Under the pieces are notes generated by a model, which was not told where the DNA came from, searched no databases, and saw only the letters and a program-made list of their open reading frames with translations. Both the position numbers and the translations under genes were made by a program. A DNA stretch of 64,000 bases from contig JNVV01000038.1 of NCBI GenBank assembly GCA_000733355.1, positions 24,871 through 88,870 of the forward strand. Direction: 5' to 3'. The DNA comes from Falciphora oryzae. Lineage: Eukaryota > Ascomycota > Sordariomycetes > Magnaporthales > Magnaporthaceae. Below are positions 33,198-44,200 of the stretch, piece after piece; the stretch's first letter is position 1, and every line of letters starts with the position of its first letter.

Positions 33198-34340
33198 ATG
33201 GCGGACCGCTCACCGTCCCCCCGCCAGCGCGAGGCGCGTCGCCCGCAGCTGCCCATCCACCGCTTCAGCTACCCGCAGCTCCTCATCGTACCCATCCTCC
33301 TGGCCGCCGGCTTCGTCGCCCTGACCGTCGTCCACTCCCTCCACGACGTCAACCCAGGCCTCCTCTACAGCCAGTGCCACGCGCGGTCCCGCGTGCCCTG
33401 GCTCAGCCGCGTGCCCCTCCTCGGCGCGCCGGCCTGCTACCTCGTCTCCTTCTTCCACGAGGCGCTCGCCTCGTCCCGCTCCGCCGCGTCCATGGCCGAG
33501 ATCCTGTCCTTCATCGGCGGCCTGCTGACCCTCTCTACCCTCGAGGCCGCCCGCCTCTGCAACGCCTCGGCGAGCCTCATCGCCCACCCCACGGGGCCCT
33601 GGCTCGTCTTCAACCTGGCGGGCGGGCAGCTGGTCTGGGCGCTCGTCATCGTGCCCGCGTTCCTGCGCCGCGCAAAGGGCCTGGTCCCCGTCGACGAGGC
33701 GCCCGATGCCCGCCTGGCCGCCGACAGCCGCAACCTCGCCTTCGCCGCCGACTGCGCCGCCGTGCCGCTGGCCGTCGTCCTGGGCTTCGGCGTCCCCTCC
33801 GTAGCAATGCTGGTGGCCGACTCGCCCGCGGCAATTTTCGTCTGGCTCTTCTTCCCCGTCTACGTCGCCGCGGTCCGCCGCGCGGCCCGCTGGCTCCTCG
33901 TGCGGGGCAGCCCCGAACGCGCCGCCCCCAGCATCCGCCTGGAGACCAGCCGCCCCGCCCTGCTGGCCGTCTATGGCGCGCCCGTGCTGTGCTCCGCCGC
34001 AGCCCACGTCTGGAACCTGGCGGCCTTCTTCGGCGGCGCCGACGACCGCAGGGAGATGACGCGGTCAACCGTCAAGTTCATCGAGATCGACGCCGCCTTC
34101 ATCGGGCTCACCGTGCTCTACTGGGTCCTGGCCGAGGGCGGCTGGCGGCCCGCGGCACTGATGGTGCTGGTCTCGGTCGTGCTGGGACCCGGGGCTGGGG
34201 TTTGTGCGGCTTGGGTGTATCGTGAGTGGACTGCGCATGCGGCTGGGTTTGGTGAGGACGTTGGCGGCGCTGAGGAGGACCCGGAGCGGAGAGAGGGCGG
34301 GGATGCCGCTGCGGGCGAGGAGACGCCGCTGCTTGGGTAG
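33198..34340 (+). CDS. Polytopic membrane protein of unknown function
   Basis: An intronless 380-aa frame (MADRSPSPRQREARRPQ). I count eight or nine hydrophobic segments, beginning with YPQLLIVPILLAAGFVALTV (about residue 29) and ending with LMVLVSVVLGPGAGVCAAWV (about 325). An open frame continues upstream to 33090, but the ATG at 33198 has the better context and gives a hydrophilic basic N terminus. The last six residues, EETPLLG preceded by acid-rich sequence, fit an acidic di-leucine sorting signal ([DE]xxxL[LI]), which AP-1/AP-3 adaptors read in known vacuolar cargo; vacuolar or endosomal location is therefore possible but only inferred. I do not recognise the family; no transporter signature is evident. 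Confidence 0.75.
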   Translation: MADRSPSPRQREARRPQLPIHRFSYPQLLIVPILLAAGFVALTVVHSLHDVNPGLLYSQCHARSRVPWLSRVPLLGAPACYLVSFFHEALASSRSAASMAEILSFIGGLLTLSTLEAARLCNASASLIAHPTGPWLVFNLAGGQLVWALVIVPAFLRRAKGLVPVDEAPDARLAADSRNLAFAADCAAVPLAVVLGFGVPSVAMLVADSPAAIFVWLFFPVYVAAVRRAARWLLVRGSPERAAPSIRLETSRPALLAVYGAPVLCSAAAHVWNLAAFFGGADDRREMTRSTVKFIEIDAAFIGLTVLYWVLAEGGWRPAALMVLVSVVLGPGAGVCAAWVYREWTAHAAGFGEDVGGAEEDPERREGGDAAAGEETPLLG

Positions 34341-35108
34341 CGCGTTTTCAGGGATCCTGTCCATGCATGCTCGTCTGTTGTTTTCTTCTATGCTCTGTAC
34401 CGTGATTGCTGTTCGTGTTTCGTACCTGTTCATTTTCGGACCGTCTCTGCATGGCAACTGTGCGGCGTTGATGTCATAGCCAAGGGTAAGAAGTAATCAT
34501 AACATTCTGTTCGCTCGGAGCTCGCGTGGGGGGAACCACCCTCCAGCTCTTGGTCCCGTCAAATACTGGTCTTGTGGAGTGACCACACAAACGACCAGAG
34601 GGTGAATTAAATAGGCTTTATGGCTAATGAGGGAGGGGACTCTGAGCTGGAAAGGCCAACTTGGCGCTCGCGTTTCTCTTGGCCGGTTTGTCTTCATAAA
34701 TATCCCCACACCTAATCCGTCCCGGATGCTTGGGAGTCCAAGATCGATCCCATGGCCCAATGCAACCCAGCTGGGCGTTGGCTTGGCCGTGATCCCCATC
34801 AGGCTGCGTTAAAATGCCCGTAATGAAGCTCGCTCGGTCGAGCACGTCTTTTTTCACTAATACCGGCATGCCATTTGTGCTTCCCAGCGGGAACACGACC
34901 CCAGTCCTGAGTCTCACGGAGCAGAAAGCAATGCAGTCTTTACGGGCAGAGAAGCAAAAACCCGCTGTTTCCGATGCTGAACGCCCGACTTTTACGTGTC
35001 CCAAAATGTATGTCATGAAATAACCCGCTCCTAATCAGTACACCTTTGCCGTGGGCATGGTCCCCGCCATACCAGCCCCTACTTCTAGTCGTCCTGTGGC
35101 CTTGCTCC
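34341..35108. other. Intergenic region between convergent genes
   Basis: It lies between the 3' ends of the polytopic protein gene and apm1. No coding signal or repeat seen. Confidence 0.5.
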
Positions 35109-36571
35109 TCATACTGCGTCCGGCAGCCTGACGGCAATATCGCCAGACTGCGTAATGTAACGGACCCAGGGGAGAGAAGGGTATTGCAGCTGGGAGAGGT
35201 TAGCACGTCGCGACGCCAGAGGGAGAGATACGAGGAGAAACTAACCTTTGGTTCTGTAATCTTCAGGTACCTGACCTGGATGCCGCTCGTGGTGAAATAC
35301 GGAATCTCAAACTTGACTTGGATAGGCCTCTTGGCGCCCTTGTTGCCGACGCCGCCCATGCTGCCACCAAAACCACCCGTCATGCCGCCGCCGTGCTCGT
35401 CGTCGCCACGAACGCTGGGCAGGCCCAGCTCGGCGCGCATCAAAAACTCCTTGCTGCCGCCAAACTGCTTGATCTTCCAGACGATGGCGCTCTGCTCCGG
35501 GGCGTAGTGGACGCTCCCCACGTTCGTGCGGAAGCGCGGCGTGTCGGCGTCGTCGGGCACGGGCACAATGATCTCGACGTTGTTGGCCGTGGACCGGCGC
35601 TTGAATTGGGCGCGGGCCTTGAGCATATACTCGATGCGTGAGCCGCTGTGCGACTCGACGACGCACTCGACCCAGATCAGCGGCTTGACCTGGGTGTTGA
35701 GCCGGTAGCTCATCAGCTCGAACTCGCCGTCGGGCGGGATGAAGCTGATGGTGCGGTCGTTCTCGAAGCGCGACAGGCGCACGCACTGGTGGAACTTGAC
35801 GTCCTCCATCTCGATGGCCTTGCCGCGCGTGGTGCGGCCCGTCGTCTCGAACATGACCTTGTCGTTGAGCCCCAGGCGCAGCTCGGGCATTCCCGACAGG
35901 TAGCACTTCATCTTGATGGCGCCCAGGATCTCGGACCGCAGCACGTTACCGTTGGCCGACACGAGCAGGTTGAGCGACTCGACCACGTCCAGGAACACCT
36001 CGTTCTTGCGGTAGCGGATGCCCTCGGACCGCCAGCTGACGGCGTTGGTGACGGCAATGGGCGGGCGCGCCTGGATCTCGAGCTTGTGCGACTCCTGCGT
36101 GATGTACTCCTGCAGGATCTTGGACTCGGTCGTCTGCGGGTAGCCAAAGTCCATCATCTCGTCCAGCAGCTCGTAGATGATGACAAAGTTGTCTCGTATC
36201 GACTCCTCCTCGAGCGCCTTGAAGTACTCGGTGAAGACCTCGACGATCTTGTGTAGGAACAGCAGGATCTCGGCCGCGTTGGTGTTGCGCTTGGTCAGCG
36301 CCAGCAGGTACAGGTTGTTGTGCCTGATGTAGAGGTAGTTGATGCCCTCGTGCGAGAAGCACGGCGGCACGGCCGACGACTCTTCTTCGGCTTCGCTGAG
36401 GAGGATGGGGAACTTTTCGACGGCCGACATGGGGATGTCTCCCCGGTAGTTTCTGGCAAGGAGGGTCTTGGGGGGGTCGGACGTTAGCACCTGGGAGGCA
36501 GGCTAAACAGATGCGCAGCTTTATGAACTGACCTTGCCCTTGAGGTCGAGAAAGAATATTGCCGACGCCAT
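35109..36571 (-). CDS. apm1: AP-1 clathrin adaptor complex, mu subunit
   Basis: Three exons: 36533-36571, 35246-36466, 35109-35189; introns 36467-36532 (GTCAGT, GCTAAC branch, CAAG end) and 35190-35245. The product is 446 aa, the usual length. The tiny first exon gives MASAIFFLDLKGK, which joins to TLLARNYRGDIPMSAVE, exactly the family start; the last 26 residues (LQYPSLPWVRYITQSGDIAVRL) come from exon 3 and contain the family's WVRYIT end. The longin-like N-terminal domain covers about residues 1-140 and the mu-homology domain, which reads YxxPhi sorting signals, about 165-446. It acts at the trans-Golgi and endosomes with gamma, beta and sigma subunits. A Gly/Met-rich loop near residue 380 (GGGMTGGFGGSMGG) is typical of fungi. 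Confidence 0.97.
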
Positions 36572-39500
36572 CGTTGCGGCTGCTGTGACTGTCTGTGTGA
36601 GGCCGCGCTGGCCTTGTGATGGCGTGTGTTGTCGTTGCCGCCGAGGGGCTTTCGAAGCTCCAAGATAATGCTCGGCCAGCCAGGACCCGAAAGGCACAGC
36701 ACACCGACCCTCCCCAGGAGGCTCTCTTCACGGGCAACTGTTGGGCTCGGTAGCTCGTTCGATCGGTCAGGAGTCGTCGTTTCGCAGCACGCGGTCGTGT
36801 CCAAGGGGATCGAGTCGTCGCAGGTTCAATGCTGGCACTCGCACACACCGCACATGCCACCGTCCCGATTGGCCTTGGCCTGGAGCCTCAAGCTGCTGCC
36901 AACGACAACTGGCCGCGTGGTGGGGTCCGGTCTGGCTTACCTCATCGACGGAGCGAAGCACGGGCCACTTGAGCCTCGAGCACGGACCATTAATGGGGCG
37001 GTTCTGCGGACATGAAAATGAAAATTTCATCGCCTCTTCTTTTCTGCTTCTTCCTTCTCCTTCTCACAACGCGCCCACTAGACAGTGCAACCCGTCACAA
37101 CCCGCGACTGGAGCAGGCATTTTGTCTGCCTCCGACTGTATGGCCGTTGACGGGCTTTGCGATTTCGAGGCGCGGAGAAGAAGGAAATCCATGGTTTCAT
37201 AAGAACTGCCTGAGTGCTCTGTGCTTCTGCGCAAACCTCTCGTTGCTTTGGTGGTGTCAGAGGAACCGAACACTTTGAATATCGATTGACTTTGCCTGTT
37301 GACTGCCACCTCGTCGTTTGACGTGTCTGTCGACTGCTGCCCGGCATCGGAGGCTGTCGGGGTCACCAGTCCCGGGTCACATGTCCATTTCTGCCGCTCT
37401 CTCTGACTCGGGACGGCGCCAAGCTCGGGTCGGGGAAGCGCGCCAACAAGTCGACAAGTCGCTCTGCAGGTGCGTGCCCGGGATGGCGGCGGGCGTGGCC
37501 GTTGGTGCGACGGGCCCATTGAGTAGGTCCTGGTCGTACATCGGAACGTGGTTCGATTCCTGGCTCTTCGCTTGAAGGACGATATGGAAATGCACTAGAG
37601 ATGTAGCTGCACTTGGCAGTGTCCACCCCACGTAAATCATTGCTTTTTCTCTGGGAGATTGTCGGGAGAGCGACAAGCGGCTCGCATGTGATGGCTCTTT
37701 GGTGGCGGCTCCTGTCCCCTCGGTTCTGATATCTCGGCTCTTTATTTGTCATTTTGTGTTTCTGCCCCCAAATTGCGCCCTTGCCCCCCCTTTTCTTTTT
37801 TTTTTTTTCCCGTCCAATTTCATCTTTTTGAGCGCCCGACCCTTTTGCGCCGGCTCCAGGTCGCGGCGCGCCATCCACCAAAGCCGTCGAACGTCTTTTA
37901 TTAGCACGTGCTGGGCAGATGCAGCGAGTGTGGTGTGCCCGCATCTCTGGGGATCCACTTGGGTGGGCCGCCATCAACTCGTTCGTCACAGTCAATTGAA
38001 ATGGAACCAGGAAGCAATGGCAGAGTGACATGGAGAGAGAGTAAACCCATGCACTGGAATCCGGGGACTGCTCAGTCAGTCATCTTGGTTTGGGACGACG
38101 CTTCTCGGCTTGCCTCAGGCGGAAGCTTATCGCTGGCGGGGGAAAGGGATGGGAGGAAGTGATTCCGTCGGGCGTGTACCTGCTATAAGGCACGAAAAAG
38201 CACCAATCGACGCCATGCAATCACATGCCTCGGGACTCTGCAGCCGGGCCACCAGCCTACCAGCCAGAGACCAGCCTAGGGAATTGGTAAATTTCTGGTT
38301 GCTTGTCCCTCTGTCTTATCTCCATTGACGAGACCTTTTTGGGTCAGTCAACAAAGCCCTGACAAAAACATACAGGGTGGCCAGGACCCAGCCTGGCGGG
38401 GTACCAGGCCAGAAGCAAGGCACATGACCGCATGACTGGGTCCGACGGGAAAACACGTCCCAGACAGCAGAACATGTTCACCCGGCCAAGAGCTGGCTCC
38501 TAAAGTTAGTGGTATTGCAGCAGCGGGCGGCCTCGCCTGCGTAGGTTTTCCGATGCTGCTACCGAAAGATTAATGTCGTTGTGTGATCGCGCCAGGGCGG
38601 GAGTGGCCTGCCTTGTTGGTTGCAGGGAATGAAAGGACATCCGGTCTGGTGCAGGGGAATCGAGAGGACAAAGACAAACAGAAATGAGGCGGGCTCCACA
38701 CGCTGGCTGGTCGCTGCTCGGCACATGAGATTCAGCTGCTGGGAATTTAGTGGGGTCGTCGGCCCAGCACATGGGAAAGAAACTGGAAGTCGCGGTTTTT
38801 GGTTTTTGCACATGGGCCGGCGGTGCCTCCCACGCTTGATCTCAAGTCCTCTGTTCGTCAGCGGAGCACAGGGACCTTGCAGTCCCACAAGTCGCCGCCT
38901 CTTGCCCACGCCTGTGCGCCAATCAAGCGCCCCCCGTTTCCCTCTTTTTCACGTTCACGATCCAGCAGCCGCGGGCAAAGTCGACAGACGGGTCTCTGTC
39001 GGGTCGCATGCTTTTTTCTGTCTGGTCTCCAGTCTGGTCTTTGCCTCCTCCTCCCAGCTGCGACTCCCCGCCCTTTCTGTGCCAGGGAAAAGGGCAAATC
39101 AGAATTCTCTTTGTCCTGTATTTCTTTTATCTCTTCTCTTTTTGGCAGCCCGTCCGCCTCGTCACTAATCTACGAGCACGGTACTGGTACCGCTAGCTAC
39201 AACAGGTACGTCTATCAGACGAGCGATAGCGACGATGCCGGCTGCATTGATGCTCGACCTTCTCTGCCCGCGCCCCTGATACAACCTCGGGACTCGCTGG
39301 GGTGATGCATGCAAGGCCGCCACTCGAGGGAAACTCTGTCGACGCACTGACTGACTGACAGTTTGCGGACAATTAATTAGGGACAGCCACAGGCACCAAC
39401 GCCCTGCACCCGCCGCCGCGAAACCGCCGCCGCGAAACCGCCGCCTCCCCTGCCCGCGCCGCCGCCCGCACCGGCCCTCGCTGGCCTGGCCTTTTGTCTT

Positions 39501-39642
39501 TTCCTCGTCCCATGTCGGCAATGTCCCGCCTGCTTTAGCCTCCGTTCTGTGCTTGCGCCCGTGTGCGTGCGAGTGTAAAGTCCTATCCGAGTCGAGTCGC
39601 CCAATAAATAACCCGGAAGACGTTTCGCACACGCCACCAAAA
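36572..39642. other. Gene-free interval, about 3 kb
   Basis: The longest interval without a supported gene. Open frames are short, overlap each other on both strands and show no domain or splice support. T-rich and C-rich tracts lie at about 37,790-37,810. A GC-rich tandem of ccgccgccgcgaaa units (two to three) lies at about 39,410-39,440, and the last part is probably promoter/leader of the Opi1-type gene. A long non-coding transcript or a long promoter is possible, but I have no evidence for it. Confidence 0.5.
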
Positions 39643-41693
39643 ATGCAGGCCCAGCATCACATGCGAGAGCGCCAACAGGGCTGTGACGATACTAAATCCC
39701 CGGCCGAGCCCGCCCACCTAAATCTCCCACAGTCTTCTTCTCTCCCCCACTGCCACCCGCCGTCGTCGTCGTCGCCGCCCCCGCACTCCCTCGGCCTGCG
39801 ATTGCCTCCGTCCTTCGGCCACTCCCTTGCCGGCGGCCAGGGCAACCATCTCGACCAACTCTCGTTCCCCGACGTCCCCACCCACGAACTCGCTCCGATT
39901 GCTCTGACTGGCGACCAATCCTCGTCACTGCCCAGCAGCGACAACAACAACAACAACACCACCACCACCAACGACACTGCCGCCACCACGCTCCCGCCAA
40001 TCTCGACCCTGACCGACTCGCTGCCCTCCTCGCTCAGTCCCCGCTCCATCCCCGCAAGCTCGGCGTCCCCTCCCGACCGTCGTCGACCGTCGCCGCCGAG
40101 GCTAACCGAGTGGCCAAGCCTGAACCCCTACACAACCTACTACAGCCCCAGCCATGCACAGGCTGCCGACTCGCCCGGAAAGATGGACGTGGAAATGAGC
40201 GGCACCAGGGCCGGGAGCGTCAGCCTCGACGACCCGGACGTGCGCATGGCTGCCGAGGCGCTGGGGGATCTCCGCGCAGGTACGCATTCCCCGTCCTGTC
40301 TCAGACGCACGTCATACATTTCATGCCGTGTCTTGGTGCTTGCGCTGACACACTCCCTCAACAATACAAAACAACAGACTTCGTCTCGACCCCGCAGCAA
40401 CAACAGCAGCCCGAGCCCCTGCTTCAGCTGCTTACCACTTCGCACCCGCTGCTCGCCAAAACCATCGAGGGCACCACCTCGGCCTACAACACCTCCAAGA
40501 ACTTCTCGCCGAGGTTCAAGTCGGGCGCCGAGTACGTCGAGGGCTACCTCACGCCCATCGGCAACACCCTGGGCTCCGTCGGCCGCGTTACTGGAGTCGA
40601 GGGCGGAGTGCGATGGTTCCTGCGTGGATCCAGGAGACAGCCGCCGCCGTCGTCGGACCTCGAGTCCGGCGACGGCGCGCGAAACAAGAGGCGGAGAATG
40701 ATGGGCGCCCGTGACGGATCCGATGACGGCAAGACGACCAGCCTCGACGACAGGCCCAGCCCGACGACGGCCACGAGCGCCGCCACCACCCCGACCCCGT
40801 CTGAATTCGACCCCTTCGCCTTCAGGAGCAAGGAGCGGAGGACCTCGATGAGCACGGTTGACACCCTGCCTGCCTACGATGACCACCGCTCGCCGGCCTA
40901 TACCGAGGACGCCCCCGACGAGCGATCAGGGACGATGTCGTCGCCACGTCCGCAGTCGTCCAGCAGTGGGGCCGCCTGGCAGTCGCGCCTCATCCTCTCC
41001 ACCTCGGGGCTCAGTGTCGCCATGAGCGAGGAAAGCTTACGGAGCCTCAAGTACTGCCTGCAGTGGTTGAGGTGGGCCAACGACCACATCGCCAAGGTCA
41101 TCGGCACCCTCAAGGCCACGCTGGAACAGTTCGAGCAGCAGCAGAAGCAGCAGAATCCCGAGTCGGAAGGCAACCCCTCCACGGCTGAGCTTACCGTCAT
41201 CATCGACCCCAACGCCATGGTCATTGACGAAGAGCCAAACCAGGGCCAGGCTCAGAATAACGCCGAGCTGGGTCAGCGCGTCGCAGCCCTCAAGTCGGAC
41301 GTTCTCAAGACGTTACGGGCCGTCATTGAGACTGTTTCTAAATACGCCGGCGGTGCCCTCCCCGAGAACGCGCGCGTTCTCGTTCGCCGACACCTGACCA
41401 GCCTGCCGCAGCGCTTCCGGCTCGCCAGCCAGGCCGAGCCCAATGCCGCCGGCCCCTCGACGCCCAGTGAGAAGGATGTGCGCGAGGGTGCTCAGCGTGT
41501 TCTTCTCCTGGCGCAGGAGGGTCTGGACATGATGGCTCAGGTTAGCGGCGTCCTGGACGGCACCATTGTCAGCGCGGAGGAGTGGTGTGCCCGCCTGGGC
41601 AAGAAGAAGCAGGAGGAGCGAGAGGCGCTCGGGCGACAGAGTATCGAGCCCCTGACGGGAGTTGGCATCGACGGTGACGTGAAGATGGGCTGA
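39643..41693 (+). CDS. Opi1-domain transcriptional regulator (CCG-8-like)
   Basis: Exons 39643-40279 and 40378-41693 (intron 40280-40377, GTACGC donor, GCTGAC branch, CAACAG end); 650 aa. The junction restores RMAAEALGDLRADFVSTP, the conserved start of the Opi1 domain in filamentous fungi. Later parts fit the family: TTSHPLLAKTIEGTTSAYNTSK, RFKSGAEYVEGYLTPIGNT, a basic patch NKRRRMM, and the C-terminal helices around SEESLRSLKYCLQWLRWANDHI. Yeast Opi1 represses phospholipid genes in response to phosphatidic acid at the ER. The Neurospora relative CCG-8 is clock-controlled and affects azole response and sterol/lipid gene expression. Corresponding roles here are inferred. The N-terminal 200 residues are Ser/Pro/Asn-rich with a run of five Asn. 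No bZIP-like or HLH domain is evident. Confidence 0.92.
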
Positions 41694-43141
41694 GCCATCC
41701 AGTTCGGTGTATCCAGTCATGCTCTGCCTAGGGCCGCGTCACAATCCCTTTGGGCTCCTCGACCTCTCGCCGGGAGATACCCCTGCTTCTACACATTCGC
41801 AACCCCTTTCCTTATTTTCCCTTGCGTCCCCTTCCTGAATTACGGTCTCGGTTGACTTCCGGAGAGGAAAAAATACAAAACAAAAGGGACTAAAAAAAAA
41901 AAAAAAACGGACTTGCACGATACGATGCGGCGTTCTGAGGACGGATCTATGCTTGGGAACCCACATACCTACCAACGCACACCATCTGCCTACGACAACC
42001 ACTACTGGGCCCAGACCGTGTTCTGCAGGGTCTGGGCCCGCGGAGAAGAAGATTTAGGAAGCCTGGTCGGTGCAGGCCACGGCACCTCTCCATCGCATTT
42101 GCGCCGCCTCTGCCCATTCCTCGAGGCTGCTTCTTAGTACTTGGATGGCCATGGTACTGCCCTGGAAAAAGCACATAAACACTCATTTATCTTCTTATGT
42201 CACTTCCCTTAACTCTTTCTATTCTGTTGATATTTCCCGCCCAGTCCACTCCCTCTTTTCCTTTGGTTATTTCGTCTAACTGTCAGCAAGCCGCTCTATC
42301 GTATCTCTTGGCTTCGCATGTCTTCTACGCTGTTTTACTTTGGTGTTTTTCAGGATACGAAACTCCATGGCCCGCATTTTCTTTTTCTCGGCTGTTCTTG
42401 TTGTCCTTTTGTTCTGTCAATATTTCTTTCTGTTCTTTGCCAGTAACAGACACATGCTTATATGTTGTTCAGCCTTTTTGGTCGGTCCACTGGACGGCGA
42501 GCTTGTAGAGCGATTAAACCGTTCAGCGCGGGAGGGGGTCAGAAAATCTGTTGTTTTGGATCGGCTTGTTACTCGGCTATTGTGCAGTCTTGTATTTTTC
42601 TTTTGTGTAGATAGCTTGCCATCCATATCCACAGAACACCTGACATAAACATTTGCTTGCTTGGACCTGCCTCCATGTTGGTCACCCCGTGGACCCGCGA
42701 CTTCTTTGTTTGTGCAGTGCTGGCGGAGCTGCCACTTGACGCCATTGTTCTTGCGCCTGTCCTGTGCACAGTGACCGCGGAAAGCCGCGTCTTTGACGTC
42801 GGTTGGGAAACAAGGCACAATCGGGGACTTGGTGCTCCGGCCACCACTCGACAAAGCGAGCAACCGTTTCTAATTTTCTAATATTAACCTACCTTGTCCT
42901 TTGTCGCCATTGGGATTTCTTTGGTATATAACGGCGCCCCGTCATTCTGTTCTTGGGCGTAACGCGAATGAACACCGACGAGTCGACAAGCAAGCAAGCA
43001 AACAAGCAAACAAGTTCAAACACCCCCTTTTTTGTATAATCTTTTCCTTCGACCTCATACCTACTGGTCATTCTTGCAATCATCTACAGCGACCCAGCGA
43101 AGATACCTACCGCGCACGCGACGCTCGAACAAGCATCCACG
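41694..43141. other. Intergenic region, about 1.4 kb
   Basis: A poly-A tract of about 17 lies near 41,890-41,906. A short CAAG/CAAA repeat lies at about 42,990-43,014, just before the DUF1810 gene. The T-rich stretch at 42,180-42,480 encodes only chance hydrophobic frames. No gene accepted. Confidence 0.5.
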
Positions 43142-44200
43142 ATGGCTTCCAATGAGCACAGGGAGCGGCGGCGCATCAAGATCAGGCTCCGCTACACTCC
43201 CCGACCCAACCACATGGCCGCCAGCACCACGGCCGAAGAAACGGCCGACGACAGCAGCTACAGCGACAGCAGCACTAGCGGCTACGCCACCAGCAGCGAG
43301 TCGAGCGGGTCTCCTCCTGCTGCCCGCCAGCGCATAACGGACGACGACAGGGGCGTGCGGGCCGCCCGGCTCGAGGTCCTGAGGGCTGCTAGGGTGCGTC
43401 GCCCTGCCAAGAAGACGGTGCGGTTCCGCGACCCGCTGCGAGAGACGGGTAAGCCGCGTCTGACCGCGGAGCATCAGGACATTGTCGATAGGGCCGTCGA
43501 GGCGTTTGAGGCCCTTGCGGCGGACGCGGAGGCGGGAGATTCCGGTGTAGGGTCTGGGCCGCCGGCTGGCGTCGAGGGGGAGGGGGTTAAGGATGGCCCC
43601 GAGGATGACGTCGAGAACGGACCCGAGGACGGCTTCGATGATGCGCTTGACGGGCACGACAACATCACGCCACCATGCCTAAAGTCGCAGCCGACATCCC
43701 AACCCTCCTCGCCGAAACCCAGCACCAACTGGGTAGACGAGCACAACATCCACCGCTTCGAGGCGGCGCAAGGCGACAACGGCGAGGTGTACGAGCGGGC
43801 GCTGCGCGAGATCCTAGGGGGCTGCAAGAAGACGCACTGGATGTGGTTCATGTTCCCGCAACTTGCGGGCGCGGGCGGCGTGCCCCCTGCTGAGTGCAGC
43901 TCCAAGGCGCGCTTCTACGCCATGCAGAGCCTGGCCGAGGCGCACGCACTCCTGGACCACCCACGCCTGGGCTGGCGGCTGCGGCAGATGACGGTCGCGG
44001 TGCTCGCCGCGCCCGCAGGGGTCAGTGCCGAGGAGCTGATGGGCGGGTATGTGGACGCGGGTAAGCTCCAGAGCTGCATGACGATTTTCGCGGCGGCCTC
44101 GGGGGAGGCGATTTTTCAGGACGTGCTGGACATGTTCTTTGGGGGGAGGTCTGATGATTTTACGGTTAAGATCCTGAGGGAACAGGAGGGCTCCGGCTAG
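43142..44200 (+). CDS. DUF1810 protein with long acidic N-terminal extension
   Basis: An intronless 352-aa frame. The C-terminal 150 residues (from about HNIHRFEAAQGDNGEVYERAL) match DUF1810: HRFxxAQ, then GGCKKTHWMWFMFPQLAG, SSKARFYAMQSLAEAHALL and KLQSCMTIFA. The domain is widespread in bacteria and fungi and is structurally related to small alpha proteins of unknown role; no activity is established. Residues 1-195 are not part of the domain: a basic start (RERRRIKIRLRYTPR), a Ser-rich stretch, a KKTVRF piece that resembles the RVxF docking motif for protein phosphatase 1 (KTVRF, inference), and an acidic segment. Free-standing bacterial versions are about 150 aa, so this extension is a fungal addition. 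Confidence 0.9.
   Translation: MASNEHRERRRIKIRLRYTPRPNHMAASTTAEETADDSSYSDSSTSGYATSSESSGSPPAARQRITDDDRGVRAARLEVLRAARVRRPAKKTVRFRDPLRETGKPRLTAEHQDIVDRAVEAFEALAADAEAGDSGVGSGPPAGVEGEGVKDGPEDDVENGPEDGFDDALDGHDNITPPCLKSQPTSQPSSPKPSTNWVDEHNIHRFEAAQGDNGEVYERALREILGGCKKTHWMWFMFPQLAGAGGVPPAECSSKARFYAMQSLAEAHALLDHPRLGWRLRQMTVAVLAAPAGVSAEELMGGYVDAGKLQSCMTIFAAASGEAIFQDVLDMFFGGRSDDFTVKILREQEGSG

Noticed and set aside
33035..34225. 396-codon plus-strand frame overlapping the polytopic membrane protein
   Set aside because: It is Arg/Pro-rich out-of-frame translation; the other frame gives clear transmembrane segments.
37535..37580. GGTTCGATTCC, resembling a tRNA T-loop
   Set aside because: The flanking bases do not form the T-stem, and no D-arm, anticodon arm or acceptor pairing was found upstream.
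39553..39642. Upstream in-frame start of the Opi1-type gene at 39553
   Set aside because: The extra 30 residues (MRPCACEC..) look like translated leader; ATG 39643 follows a run of A in a better start context.
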